From the NCBI RefSeq assembly GCF_014805625.2, contig NW_023998567.1, positions 1,337,078-1,401,077 on the forward strand: DNA of 64,000 bases, written 5' to 3'. This DNA comes from Glossina fuscipes. Lineage: Eukaryota; Arthropoda; Insecta; Diptera; Glossinidae. The position numbers and the translations under genes were made by a program. Under the pieces are notes generated by a model that was not told the origin of the DNA, made no database searches, and saw only the letters and a program-made list of their open reading frames with translations. Each line of letters begins with the position of its first letter. Within the stretch, counting starts at the first letter, position 1. Below, one piece after another: positions 46,798 through 59,349 of this stretch.

Positions 46798-49700
46798 CAT
46801 ACAAAGCTTCAGGCGTAATGCCCATTCTCTTGATTTTTTCATAAATTCCAACCGAACTGATTTCGCCATCTTGAGTGAAATCTTTCTGTCCGATGAAAAA
46901 ATTTCCGATCTCAAAATCTCAAATTACAACTCCGCTTATAAATGTAGAAGTGACGGCTATGGAGGTGTTGCCATCCTTGCCAGAAAAGGCATATCCTTCA
47001 AACAAATCCCATTTAAATCGACTGCTGACATTGTCATTATCAAAACCTGTTGTCTAAAACCTAATATCGTCATTGCTGCTTGCTATTTCAAGCCCAACAT
47101 CCCCATTCAATCTTTCCGGGATGACTTTAATCGTCTCTGTGATATGCTCAATAGTTTTCACAATGTCATAATTGCAAGAGATTTCAATGCAAGACACCCT
47201 TGCTTTGGTGACTCCGTGTCAAACAATAAAGGCAAAGCCTTGTAAGAAATCATTAAAGCTAGTAACTTCTATTGTCTGAATGATAATTCACCAACCTATT
47301 TTCACTCTACGACCAACAATTGTGGTAGCGTGTTGGATCTTACTTTCACTAACGCAACCCATCTCACATTCAAACGGGAGGTTAAAAAAGAAATTTTCCT
47401 GGGAAACAGCCACCACCTTCCTATTCTCTTTAATGCCACCTCTATTACCTCGTACAAGATAAATGACTTTATCTCGAGGAAAAAACTCCTAAATAATCTT
47501 ATTCACGTATGTCTTGAGCCACAGATCGAATCTATCCGGTGCTCATTTCAACAAGAAATAATTAACGCCAAATCCGACATCCAAATCTCGAATTCCTACG
47601 CACCAAAACCTTGGTGGAACGAGCTGCTCACTTCACAATTCCGTAGATTACAGGCTGCTAAACAAAAATTTTCCAAATACCCCAATATTTATAATTTTGA
47701 AGATTTCAAGTTATCACAAAAAGAATGGAAGAAATCGATTAGAAAAGCCAAAAGATGCCACCGAGCCCTCGTTATCGAAGAGCTGTGCTCAAATAGCAAT
47801 ACAAAGCCATTCTGGAAATTTTTAAATGGTCATCGCACCACAAAAAAGAAATACAAACACCCCATTTGGGATGATCTCAACAACAAATCCTACCTTGAAT
47901 GGCTGAAAGCTCAAGTTCCCTCGACATGTGGTCTCCAAACCTCCTTACTTAACTCTCGGATGGAAAACATCTCTTCATTCTCCCTTGATGAAGTCATGCA
48001 CGTTCTTAAGTCGAAAAAGAAGTCCACAGCAGCAGGCCATGACAGAATCAAATATGAAATGATAAAGGTCCTTCCCATGCCAAGCCTTCTAACTCTGCTA
48101 TCCGCTATAAATGAGCGCTGGATGACCAACTCGTTTCCCACCGTTTGGTGTACAATTAAAATAGTGCCCATTCCTAAACCCGGAAAAGATCTAGAAATAT
48201 TCACTAACTTCAGACCCATATCCTTCTTGCCTGTTCTTCTAAAAGTCACCAACCAAATGATTAAAGAAACACTAACAAAATTCCTGAATTACTCACACCT
48301 TCTCCCGTCAAGGTCCTTTGCTTACCAAAAAAATATCTCCAGCGGTATGTGCCTTAATGAAGTCCTTTTCACAATTGCAAATGAAAAAGCAAATGGGAAC
48401 CAGGTAGTCATGCTTTGCTTAGACATTAATAAAGCTTACGACTGTGTAAACTTAGCGAAACTGGACCAAATTTTATCTGATTTTAAAATCCCGACACAAA
48501 ATAGGCATTGGGTTCTCAACTTTCTTTCCTCGAGAACTCTCGTATTAGATTCACATACAGTCGAAGTTTGTGGAGGCTTACCTCAAGGTAGCTGTCTCAG
48601 CCCAGTTCTCTTCAATTTATACACAGCCGGTTTACATCAATTACAGGACAATTCTACCCATTTATTTCAATATGCTGACGATTTCCTCATCATCTCTGCT
48701 GGAAAATCATTAATGGAAGCAGTCCGTAACCTCGACACTAAAGCCAATCTTTTTCACTTTGTGCAGACTTAAATCTAACTTTCAACCCGGAAAAATCAAA
48801 AGTCATTCGCTTTGCTAAGGGTCCCAAAAATTTTTTTTACATTACAATCAATGGTATAAAAATCAGTCCGTCTTCCTCTTTTAAATTTTTGGGCAGAATA
48901 ATCAACTCAAGTTTAACCACGCATGAGCATTACAAGGATAGCCTCGAAAATTGCAACACAGGCTCAAATGTCATCAAACTTCTGACCAACATTCACACCG
49001 GACTCCCACCTAGGAAAGCATTAAACATTTACAAATCTATTGTAAGATCCAAAATTGAATATTCTTACTCTACATCGTGTAACGCTCCTGCGTATACATT
49101 AAAAAAAATACAAACCTTTCAACGCTCAATCCTAAGACGTTGTACCGGTTTGTCCCCCTCAACACCAACATCAATTTTACGTTCCATCTCTTATGAACTC
49201 CCCGTTGCTAAGGGAATTTATCTTGTAACTGCAAAAGAACTTCTCAAGGTAAAAATCTTCAAACCTGCCTTCTTTGACGAGGTCGCTTCCAGACACAATC
49301 ATGTCATCAGTAGTTACTCTAACTGCTTCAAAAAATTCAGTAACATCTTCAATAAAGTTAACTCAATATCCTCCTCAAAACCTAATTCAATCACCAACTC
49401 AAAAAAAGATCAATCAGGGTCTTGTCTTCGAATCACTTGTCTGCAAAAACTTAACCATTTCTTCGAAAATAACTTCAAAATATACGCAACGGATGGATCT
49501 ATCAATTCGAACATCTCTAGTTTTTCAATTATTGAATACCCAAACTTACTTATAGAAAAATTCAAAGTTCTACAAGAACTATCATCCACTTTCATTGAAC
49601 TTCTGGCCATCAGACAAGCAATCATCCATGCATCTGAAATTAAGCTGAAAAAATTTGTAGTTTTCTCTGACAGCAAATCTGTTCTAATTTTAATCAAGAA

Positions 49701-50310
49701 CAAAGACCCATTCAATAAGTATGTCTTCGATGTCTACAACTTTTTAAAAGACCCAAGTATTGAAAAATGCCACATCATCTGGATCCCAGGTCACTGCGGT
49801 TTTAGTATCAATGAAAAAGCTGACTTCCATGCTCGTCAAGCTAGGTTTGATGGTACAGTTTTGTCCATAAACTACCCCCCCAGCGAAGCTTTTCTGCTAG
49901 TCAAAAAACTCATCATAAAAGAATGGAAAGATGAGTATCATGTTTTAGCTAGAGAAAAAAGTGACCGGCTGTTCTACAAAATTTACCCTTTTTTGACACC
50001 CACGCTTCTACCTAAAGGAAAATTCACAACATGGGAATTTAAAGCTCTTCACCGTCTTATGAGTAATCACACCTACGACAAGGTCTATTTTAAAATGATC
50101 AAAGTCTCCTCCTCTCACATCTGTGAGGATTGCAATATTACTGAGTCTGCCGAGCACCTTATTTTTGAGTGCAGGAGGTTTGACATCCTTAGACAATCTT
50201 TCAGTATATTTAACCTGTATAACAATCTATATGAAATTTTTCGTGCTGGTAACTTTAGGCATTTGAAGCAACTGACTGCCTTTATCAAATCAGCTGAGTT
50301 TTCATTCTAA
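46775..50310 (+). pseudogene. NLR-1 ORF2: endonuclease, reverse transcriptase, RNase H, zinc finger
   Basis: ATG 46775 overlaps the ORF1 stop by 23 bases. Endonuclease: LQYNIQSFRRN, LSEIF, then RDFNAR near 47178; the C-terminal S-D-H motif reads S-H-H at 47408-47416. A TAA at 47243-47245 interrupts the otherwise unshifted frame. Reverse transcriptase: FRPISFLPVLLK near 48210, LDINKAYDCVN near 48420, GLPQGSCLSPVLFNLYTAG near 48573, intact YADD at 48671-48682. A one-base shift lies near 48750. RNase H: IYATDGSIN near 49480, ELLAIRQA near 49600, VFSDSKSV near 49662, IPGHCGFSINEKAD near 49785. A closing CCHC finger (CEDCNITESAEHLIFEC) lies near 50130. Confidence 0.9.
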
Positions 50311-50594
50311 TTTTACATTTAGTATTTCTATTACAATCACGAATCGCCTACACTTTTTCTTTTATCGGCATTATTAGCCGGATCTTGACAGTACAGTACC
50401 AAATACGGTGATTTATGGATTGACAGCGGAACAGAGCCTCTCATTGCGAACACTCTGCCACATCAGTCTACCTATGCTTAAATTTTTTCATCAATCGCTC
50501 TCAACTTCGTTTCTTGATTATGGATCTAACATTAACTTAACTGGTCCAATCCATCTCTAAACAAACAAAAAAAAAAAAAAAAAAAAAAAAAAAA

Positions 50595-52814
50595 GAAATA
50601 TAATTTTCTTGGCAATTACAAAAAACAAAAGAAAAAACATATTTTTTATAAGTGCAAGGCGATTTGAAATGGTTATTCTAAGTTCACATTATAATTAATA
50701 ATATAATCTTTAACATTTCATCGAGAAAAAGGAATGGTTATCGACAATTATTTGATTATGAAAATAGGAATGGTGTGGGAGCGTTATCGTCCTCGCCGTA
50801 AATACGGAAACAGATGTTGGAAAAGATGCTTACATAAAACCCGAGATGTCGATAGATTATATATGACCGCCTTCAACCGTATGTATATATTGACGTCGAG
50901 CAATATAAAGTTCGTATAAATGCTGAAATATTTCTTTCAAATTATTAATTGATATTAACGAAATCTTCGTATAGACCTTCTGCTAAATGTACATTGCTCT
51001 TAAACTGCTGGCAGTTTTTCATTTGTATAACTGCAATTTAAAAAACATTTGGCTTGTGTTGTTTGTGTCAGCTACTTACACTTATTATATTATATTTTCT
51101 TTTATTATATATTTTATATTATTATATTATTTATTATTATATATTATATTTTCTTTTTTGCAGTTTATTAATGTTGTTTAACTTTTAATTTTATTTAATT
51201 TTTTCTTCCTTCTCATTGTTTTTCATAGCATATAAAATGGTATCATTTAGTTTTTTTCTTATAAACGGGACAATGTGTCAAAAAGAACGTATACAAAATT
51301 TTAAAAGTTTGCCAAAAACTCGTGTTAAGGCATAACGAAATACACGTTACATGCTCAATTCCATTCCGGTTTTTATCGCTGACATCACGAAAATTTTCCT
51401 AAATTCACATGATAACACCAATATACAAATGACAAAATAAAGACATAGTCAACAATAAACTCCATTCTTACTACTATGTAAAACCTTCGTAGCATGAAGG
51501 TAGCATACACACTAAGTAAGATATTCACTACTAAGTAGTTTTCTAAAAAGATGTATCATAGTACTAGTATTCTAGATCAGCATAGAAAGTGTGACGAGCC
51601 AACAGCTATAGAAGTCGCGCGCGAGCACAACTAGTTGTTCAGCGGCAGCAAAGAGGCAGCCCTTGTTGTGGGCAGACGATGACGGATTTTATTTCGGATG
51701 GCAGTGTATTACCTAGCCACCGGTTTAATTCAGTAGAAGTATGGGCGATGGGTAATCTTCTTCACTGTTCTTCTGTAATTATCGTACTTGAAATATATAT
51801 GTATATATATATATCATTAGCTTGAAATAAAATGTTTTCATTTTCAGTAAAATTATTGTTAGGTTCATTTATTCCATATTTAATTACCAATTGAATTATT
51901 GATATTAATTCATTTATACTGCGACCTTGGTTCGTACAACTGTTAAAGATCTTGTCTCACTGGCCCGCATTCGGAATATGAGAATTGGGGCTTGCGTCCC
52001 TCTCGCATATCCACCACTATGTTTTTCGCATTCCGCTCTCCAAGTTCTTTTATTTGATATCCATATCGCTGGTAATATTAAGAAAAAATTAGCCGCCGTG
52101 TTTACCATATTCATTTTAAGATTAACCCATTTTTAGGCAGCTAATAAATTTATGTCTTCAATTTTGCGACCAGGAGAGTGCCAACAACACACCCCACGCA
52201 AACACACAGACGGACAGACATGGCTAAATCAACTCAGAATATCACGCTGACCACGAATATACGTACTTTACATAGTCTACGAAGCTTTTTTTGAGTGAAC
52301 TTTGCCTATCAATGACCACAATATATTGACCTTCTTCGATTCTCTCCCTCTGTAGCCCACGTTGCAATACCTGTTGCCTCAGGCAATCCAATTGGCTTTG
52401 TCTGCAGTGGTTTTAGATAAGATATTTCAGTATCTGTAGAATTTGCCGATATCTGCTGTAAATTGATGCATCATCTGCATTTGCGTATCTATAAATCCTT
52501 TAACCGTCATCTTTTAAGTGAATAAGTTCAAACACCTAATACCTTGTTATTTTTAAGTTATTGTCAATAAGTTTATTATTACATATATTTCATATTTAGA
52601 CTTACAGAATCTTGTCTCAGTATTAACTGTGTTTAAATCAAATGAATTGTATTGAACTTTTGGTCGTGGTGTCTATTTTGGTTTCTTTGATCAACAATTG
52701 GTGGTCTCGTCAGTAAGTCTCTCTTTTGGTTTTTTTTGCGGGTTTACAGTTTCTCTCTTGGCTTGCTCTCTTTTTATTGTGTTTTTAATAGTGTGACGTT
52801 TGCGTCTAATTTGA
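50595..52814. other. No recognised gene
   Basis: AT-rich. Short frames at 50734-50919, 50987-51181 and 51927-52136 are unassigned. A tract at about 51592-51847 starts TGTGACGAG and contains AATAAA, faintly like an LTR. Confidence 0.45.
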
Positions 52815-55395
52815 GAGATCGTTTCTTCTCCCACTCGTAGCCCAGCGGTATTCCACCTTCGCCTTCGCCTAAAGCTGATTCGTCGACCCACGTAAGTGTT
52901 CCATATTTGTCTACAAAAAACGTTAGCGTTCCCGGCATCATTGAGTAAGCTGGCAATAAAATAGTTACAAATAAGCTGGAAGGCCTCCTCGCTTTAGCTA
53001 TGCTGAAATGGCAAGGGTATTTCCTCTCGGTGGTGTCATTCCGGCTAGTCTGCGTTCGTCTCTAAAAACTATTAATAAAAATAATAAATCGGCCTTTTCC
53101 CCTGGCTGTTCGGGTGTGTCCGTTAGGCATCACGCTGGGCAAGTCGCCTCTATATTCACGCCAACTCCAAACTCTTTACCTGCGAATCCTATTGTTTCTT
53201 GTAGGGATGACGGCAGTATCCTCCAGAAAGGCAATCTTGCGCCAACAATGGCGGCTAACACCTCTGTGGATATCATAAAAAGTTATCTGGCTGCTAAAGT
53301 TACATCCGTCAATTTAAAGCGTGTTAGCATTTCCAAGTTGGCTGGGTCTCAACCTACAGCTATCTGGCCTTTTAAAGTGTTAGTTCCTTTTACCCTTTAG
53401 TTTATTTGAGGATTCGTATCATCCAGCAATTTGCATTTTCTTTCATTACAGGCATGATGGCCCATTGACCCATTCTAAAGTGTCCAATCCAACTTCTTTA
53501 AGTAAACATTATGATTTTAACAAAACCAATATTTTGCTGCTTAAAGCGCATCTTTTACTCATTATGCTCGTTTATCGTTCGTTCCATAATATTTTAAGCC
53601 AACTTTTCCTGCATCCTTTTCGATCAAGCAACCTCGTCCTAGAAGCAATTGCCCGCCATGCTTTAACAAGGCAATTAAATATTACAAAAATTTATGAAAA
53701 CTGGTTCTGCTCGTTAATCCTAACGTTTTTTAAGTTTGTCAACACCAAAAGACAAATCTCCATATATCAAACCAACTTTCTTTGCTGAATACTTTCGACG
53801 AAGTTTGTCAACTACCGAGATTCCGACTTAACTGTAAACTATCCGTATCTGATGGTTAATTGGGTTTCGATTCCTAACTCGCTCGCTTCAGAAAATAACG
53901 TTGTAGATGGCCTGAGGTGTATAGTATGTGGTGTTGTTTCAATGATTTTTAATCAATCCTTGAAATCAAGAGCTTTCGGTTGTGTTGGAAGAGTAGTTTC
54001 CGTATTCCAATCCATGTGGAAAAACACGTTGAGAACTGTAGAGGCATCGCCAAATTGAGTGTCTTACCTGAATTATTTCAGCAAATTGTTAATCCTCATC
54101 TTTGCTTTTGCTTATATTTGCAAAGTTTCCTCTTTTAAAGATTTTGCAGGATTCCTCTCTATGGTGTAGCCTATTCGGCTTCGATGTGCGAAGTTTTGCA
54201 ACTTCCCTTTATGCCAAAATGCATCGGCTGGAAGTGTTCCTGGCTAGAATAAAAAGAATGAAACGCTCCAATTGTTTCTGTTGTCATTAATCGATCTTCC
54301 TTTGTTCACTATCTTTTGTTAATACCTACTTTGTAGGTTCTTAATTTTCTACTTAAGTTTTTGGATAAAGATATTTAGTGCTATGGTCAGTATAATTGTA
54401 AATAGGGGCGCCTAGCTTCAAATTGCGTTCTATACATTGGTTTACAAATCGGGTTATTCAGAAATGCAATTCGAAGCGTTTTAAAGTGTGACATATTTTG
54501 TTGTTTTTATTGTGTTCACAAATTTTGCTTACTATTACGGTTTTTGACATATTTCAGGTGGACGCACATCTGCAAAAATATGTAGTCACACTATAATCTA
54601 CTGTCACGACTCTCTTAGAGTTTACTTGCCATGTTATGAAGACTTTTTCTAGTGGCTCTGCCATGGGTGTCGCGTATTACGATATAAGTAAAGCCTTTGA
54701 GTTAGTTAACCACAACTTATTGATCTTCAAACTCCAGGCCTCTGGCTTCCCTTTGTAATTAGTGAAATGCATCAGCTCTAGTCTGCATGACAGGTCGTTC
54801 TGGGTTCTGTTCACTTTCATCACTTCGGATGAATTTCTCACGACGTCTGACGTGCCTCAAAGAACTCAGTTAGGCAATCGCAAACGTATTCAGCTTCAAA
54901 TTGACTTAAATAATTTGGTTACATGGCACTTTTAAAATGCAAAAAGCTTTCTTTCTCAAGCAAGTTATTCAATTCTGAGTATATCATTGATTCACACAAG
55001 TTGGAAAACATAGGTCCGTTTTGGATTTAGGGCCTCCAGTCGATCAAGGTTTACGTTTTAATTTCCATATTCAGCTCTTTTTAAGTAAAACTAAACCCAC
55101 ACTTGGTTTCGCTAAGAGGCAGTCCCAAGAGATTAAGAATCCTTACTTTACAAAAAGGCAATACAAGTGCTTAGTGACATCAAACCTTTGTTGTGTGTTC
55201 TCCTCCTACGGTCTCTTCCTATAGGTGCTCAGTTGAATTCAGTTGAATTCTTTCAAAAGTAAGTCTTGCTGTTTGCCCATAGAAATTTGGGTTGCGACCG
55301 GCTTGTCTCTCTTCCTCCTTATGAAAATAGGTTACTCCTGTATTCTTACCGTCACTTGAGAAACATAGATTCATTCCTGGTGTTTCCTTGTTAAT
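52815..55395 (+). mobile_element. NLR-2 LINE, copy B (internally deleted, 3' truncated)
   Basis: Starts near 52820 inside ORF1 (PSPSPKADSSTHVS), in step with 4850 of copy A. Near 53400 it jumps from the ORF1 end straight to the sequence equivalent to 6008 of copy A, losing about 670 bases of endonuclease. Reverse transcriptase parts appear near 54060 (LPELFQQIVN) and 54600-54760 (LLEFTCHVMK, then DISKAFELVNHNL). The copy ends near 55395, equivalent to about 7830 of copy A. About 300 bases before 54598 are foreign, including repeat R-B. All frames are broken. Confidence 0.8.
54415..54597. repeat. Repeat R-B, copy 2, inserted in NLR-2 copy B
   Basis: Matches 40595-40755 in ordered blocks. Its right end (…CACACTATAAT) is followed at 54598 directly by LINE sequence equivalent to 6981 of copy A, so it interrupts the LINE. 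Confidence 0.5.
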
Positions 55396-55649
55396 AATTA
55401 GATAGACGCATTTAAAATTGCTGATTTGTACCATATTGTATGCTAGCAGCAGGATATTCTTTAAAAAATTATCGTAAAATAAAATATAATCTTTCATAGC
55501 TTTTATTGAAACATACGGTGTGTTAATTTCAATTTCAGATATGTTACTAATGAAAACAGGCACCTGAGTGTATAAATGCTCTAAGAAATTATGGGTCACC
55601 ATGAATGTAATTTGGAACATTTTCTATTAGTTAAACAGCAAAACAACAA
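55396..55649 (-). other. Unassigned open stretch
   Basis: A minus-strand frame 55620-55396 (FLEHLYTQVPVFISNISEIE) is open and hydrophobic, then runs into antisense LINE sequence. No family was recognised. Confidence 0.3.
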
Positions 55650-56165
55650 TTTAATAAGAAAAGTTTAAATTATTATCCAGGGTGTTGCACAAGGTTTGTT
55701 CACAAAAAGGTGGCTTTTATTTATTCTATCTATATTGTCCACTTCAAAGCAATCCCACTTAGATGTAATACACCTGTGCTTGTGTTTTTCAAGCCCGGTG
55801 AATACAGCGGCTGAGACGAGATGACGGTATGGTCGAAATGTGGCGGTCACACGTTTCATGCCTAAAATATCCGAAAAAATTGCACCGCATGAGCGAACCA
55901 ATAAGCCGACATCCTCAGAAACTAATGCTTTAATGTCTTCATCGGGCATTGAAGTGCTGAGGCGTCCATGGCGGCTATCGTAATTAACATTTTCTCCGCG
56001 TTCTGTGAAAAGCTTGTACCACTTATAAACATTTTTTTTTGTTCAAAGTAGGTTCGCCAAATGCCACAGTCAACATTTTAACTGAGTTGAAGCGCTTGCT
56101 TTTGTTTTCTCAAAAAACTTAATACAATTTTTGCGATCCATTTTTTCGATGGCAAAAACTCGCTG
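55650..56165 (-). pseudogene. Mariner-type transposase, N-terminal remnant
   Basis: Minus strand from about 56140: MDRKNCIKFFEKTKASASTQ, a frame break, then KKNVYKWYKLFTERGENVNY near 56035 and HGRLSTSMPDEDIKALVSED near 55960, then a shortened stretch ending SDILGMKRVTATFRPYRHL near 55840. The order is that of the two helix-turn-helix DNA-binding domains of mariner transposases: V-x-x-W-Y-x-x-F-x-x-G, then G-R-x-S-T-S plus D-E-x-I, then L-G-M-x-R-V-x-A-x-F. The catalytic DDD core is missing. Terminal inverted repeats were not found. Confidence 0.7.
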
Positions 56166-57009
56166 AGCATACCAAAGCATGTGTAACCTTTATATCAATA
56201 ATAATTATGTCAGCATATGTTGGGGACATGCCCCCCAAAAAAAAATCGAAAATCGATTGTATGCAACCCACGAGACTTAAAAAATAACTTTATCATTTAT
56301 AATTCGTACGATAACTCAACAAAATTAAACATGCTTTAATCAAATCACGACACATTTGTATTCATCCAAAGTGCAATTTACATCGAACATGTAAGTCAAA
56401 AAATTTCATTTACAAAGAATGATTAACAAAGTTTTACGCTAATTTTCTTTGCATTATGTATGTGTTTTTTGGTTATTAATGTGATGTTTACAAGATATAA
56501 TTTAATACAATTCATGATATGCGTTTGTATTCAATCCAAAATTACTTTATTTTAGAAAGATTTCATACCCATTTCATTACATAGCTTATAAGACTTTTTC
56601 CACTACAACTTTTTCTATCAGACCTCGCTTCGTCGACATTTCTACCTTTTTATTTGTGTGACATATGCATGCACATCAAAATGAAATTGTAAATTGCTAT
56701 GAAAAATTTAATCCTACTTTAATTTATTATGGGATTGTTTTTAGGGAATTTTCTACTGTAGTTTCCGTATATAACTGCAAACAATCCTGAAAACTTTTTT
56801 ATTTTTCTTAAGCTTCTTCATTTTCTTCTTCACATCACAGCATTTTCATTTTCTTTTATTTTTATATCAAATATAATCTCGACTATAGTTGTTTAGGATG
56901 TTCGTCAATTTTTCACTTCGCTTTCCATAGCTCCTTCGATCGAAAAGAAAATCTATGTAAAATTGCATGTAGACTTATTTAATACATTTAAATTATTTTT
57001 TTTCTACAA
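56166..57009. other. No recognised gene
   Basis: Very AT-rich; nothing recognised. Confidence 0.5.
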
Positions 57010-57800
57010 ATTTTAAGAAATTATTGAAAAGAATTTTCGAGACATTTTTCTGTAACTAAGCTATCAAACGCATCAAACTCTTTCTTTTTTCTTTCCTTTC
57101 CTTTCCACCGCCAACATCTCTTCAACCACAAACTGCTTTTCGTGAGTGAACTTAAAGTTACATGCCCGGCGTCCTCTACCGTGCCCCCGCAGTCCGGGCA
57201 TACTGACGAGTTGTCGTGACCGAATCTGTACAGGGAACTTCGAAAGCAGCCATGATCAGTCAAAAACCGCCAAGCCTAGACATTCTATGTCCAACCACTG
57301 CGTCGTCTGCCATAGTTTCCATTTAATTAATGTGCAAACGGGCAACCTGAACGCATCATTGTACATAATATTTCGCAGAAGGCGGCCGAGAACATATTTC
57401 TTCCGCACGCCTACCGTTATCTGGTGGAATTCAGCATGTGAGTCTGCGATTTGCAAAGTAGTTCATTATAAGGGTTTTTGTCGGTTATTTTATTAAACGC
57501 TGCTGATAGATCCACTGTGCTGGAGGGACTCATTCCTCTTCCCGAGTCCGTGTTTCTTCTGCCACGAAAGACGGCTTCTTTGGGATTAGCGTTGCCGCAA
57601 TCCTTTACAATAGAACGGGAAAGGTTGCTTGTGAAGTTCTTTCGCCGTTAAATTTCTTGACGACGACTTTATACGCTGTCCACCACGTATCTGCACCTGC
57701 CTCTCCACGAATGGGCTCGAACGTTCCTTTAGATGGGTTTCTTCAGCTTCGCAAGTAGGCATCTAAAGGAATGCCGAGGTCCGGTTTTGCCCTAGATTGT
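57010..57800 (-). pseudogene. R1-like LINE ORF2 C-terminal remnant
   Basis: The frame 57263-57021 reads TDHGCFRSSLYRFGHDNSSV, then CPDCGGTVEDAGHV. That matches the R1-group signature near the ORF2 end, L-T-x-H-G-x-F-x-x-Y-L-x-x-F-x, followed by C-x-x-C and an E-D-x-x-H zinc-binding segment. The segment continues toward 57800 in broken frames (near 57600 LIPKKPSFVAEETRTREEE). A C-terminal Lys/Glu patch follows. Only the tail of the element survives. Confidence 0.62.
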
Positions 57801-59088
57801 TGGACCAGTGCCTGGCTTTTAGACACTGCTTCTTGGTTCAATTGATTTCTTTACTTTACAAATAGCATGGAGCTCCGTTCCCGCGGAGTTACTTACTTGG
57901 CGTAGCCGCATCGAGCGCTTCTATTAGGATAGTGTACACTTCACAAACAAGTGTGTGTGTATGTGTATGAGTGAAACATATGGAATTAAGCTTTTTAAAA
58001 GATGCAACATTTTCAAATAGCGTTAGTACTTGGCTTCAATAAGTGTTTTTCTAAAAGCAACATTGTGAATTTTTAGATAACAGATCCTCTGTCATGCTCT
58101 TGCTATTGCAGTATTCTAGATGAGTCGGAAAAACTCTTATCAGATGGAACTTTACGTGGACTTGGTTATTTCTATTGCGACATGTAGAATTTTTAACCAA
58201 ATATACGGCACTTAAATTGTTACTGCTTGTGGGTACAGCGTTTGGGCAATATAGTTGTGTATATCATATTATTTAGAGATAAATAACTTTTTGGGCGGAG
58301 GAAAATAATGCCATTTATACCTTCTCTTTGGAACGCAACTGTAAGTTGTTTTTTGCTCTTCTAAGAAAAAGAGCCTCCAGTCAGTTAAAAAATATACCCG
58401 GTATGGCTTTTTCGATCAGTTGCATTCTCGGCTCAATCGTGCTCCACGGTGGGTTTCCCAAATTTTTTTATTCCTCAATTTCAAATGCTTAATTTCAGTA
58501 AAATACCTTAATATTTTCTTTGCTGCATTCACATGCTGACTTCATGGATCGTAATTCCTTTTGAATAACCTATAGATTGAGTGCAGACAAATGAGCCTGA
58601 TGCATATTGGTAAACACACGAGCGATCCAATCAGTGATCGATATAATTTCAGCCCAACTTTCTCGCAATTACTATTAGTAAAGTTTACTTGATATTTTTT
58701 TCCCATCGCGTCGCAACTGGCGTGCGGTTTATCATTGTTGTAACAAATCATTACTGTATCATTCTTAACGGTTCTAATTTCATGTTCAAAAAATAGTGGA
58801 CAGGAGAAGAGGTTCGTATATTAGGAATTTCTTGGTCATACAATTGCAACTCACCAATGGATCCTGAAGAAGTCTTCTCCCCCAATCTGCTGTTGCGGAC
58901 AAACTCTCACTATAACGCACATTCTCTGCGACTGCCTCAACTTTTCCTTGGCTAGAAGTATTGCATTTGGAACGATTAACCCTTTGAACATTCTACAATC
59001 AGCTTCTGAACAGTTGATATTCTGTTCAATATTTTACTTTATTAATACTACTAAGCTTATTATCTAATATCCATTTATTTAAATTAGA
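57801..59088. other. No recognised gene
   Basis: Nothing coding recognised; a short GT-rich run is at 57950-57970. A minus-strand frame at 58751-58542 (69 codons) is unassigned. Confidence 0.45.
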
Positions 59089-59187
59089 GCCGATAGCCTG
59101 TGTTGCTAGTGCTCAATGTCTCTTTTTTAGTCTAAGAATTCAATTCATTGGTCTAAAATTAAAATAATAATAATAATAATAATAATA
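59089..59187 (+). mobile_element. LINE 3' tail with (TAA)n
   Basis: GCCGATAGCCTGTGTTGCTAGTGCTC leads to AATTCAATTCATTGGTCTAAAATTA and eight TAA units at 59164-59187. The same tail, inverted, is at 1575-1660. It resembles the SINE 3' ends. The rest of the LINE is not attached, so this is a heavily 5'-truncated insertion. No target duplication was found. It may belong to the same I-like family as NLR-3, which starts about 160 bases on, but they are not continuous. Confidence 0.75.
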
Positions 59188-59349
59188 GGAATTTCTTTTA
59201 AAATTTGAGATTTCACAGTATTAACATCTCCCAAGCTAGAACTCGTTCAGAGTAAATCGTCTACATATACTGCAATGCTGTTTTGTTTTTCGTCTGTGAT
59301 TTTTTTGTTTTCGGTGTTTTTCGGTGTCTTTTTGTGTTTAACTCGTGTG

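Larger units (their letters stand above)
44905..50594 (+). mobile_element. NLR-1 LINE (I/LOA-like), near full length with poly(A)
   Basis: About 5.7 kb, bounded on the left by the point where similarity with the copy at 1-735 begins and on the right by a 28-base A run at 50567-50594. It has a leader, a gag-like ORF1 with zinc knuckles, an ORF2 with endonuclease, reverse transcriptase and RNase H, then a 250-base 3' UTR. RNase H after reverse transcriptase places it with I, LOA and related groups and not Jockey. Only about six disabling changes are visible. No target duplication was found; T-rich sequence lies at the left end. Confidence 0.9.

Noticed and set aside
51592..51847. Possible solo LTR (TGTGACGAG start, AATAAA, ending TTTTCA)
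   Set aside because: No second copy in the window and no matching target duplication (GAAAG versus GTAAA).
59089..59187. Tail at 59089 as the 3' end of NLR-3
   Set aside because: It lies before, not after, the NLR-3 coding region, so it is a separate truncated insertion unless a rearrangement occurred.
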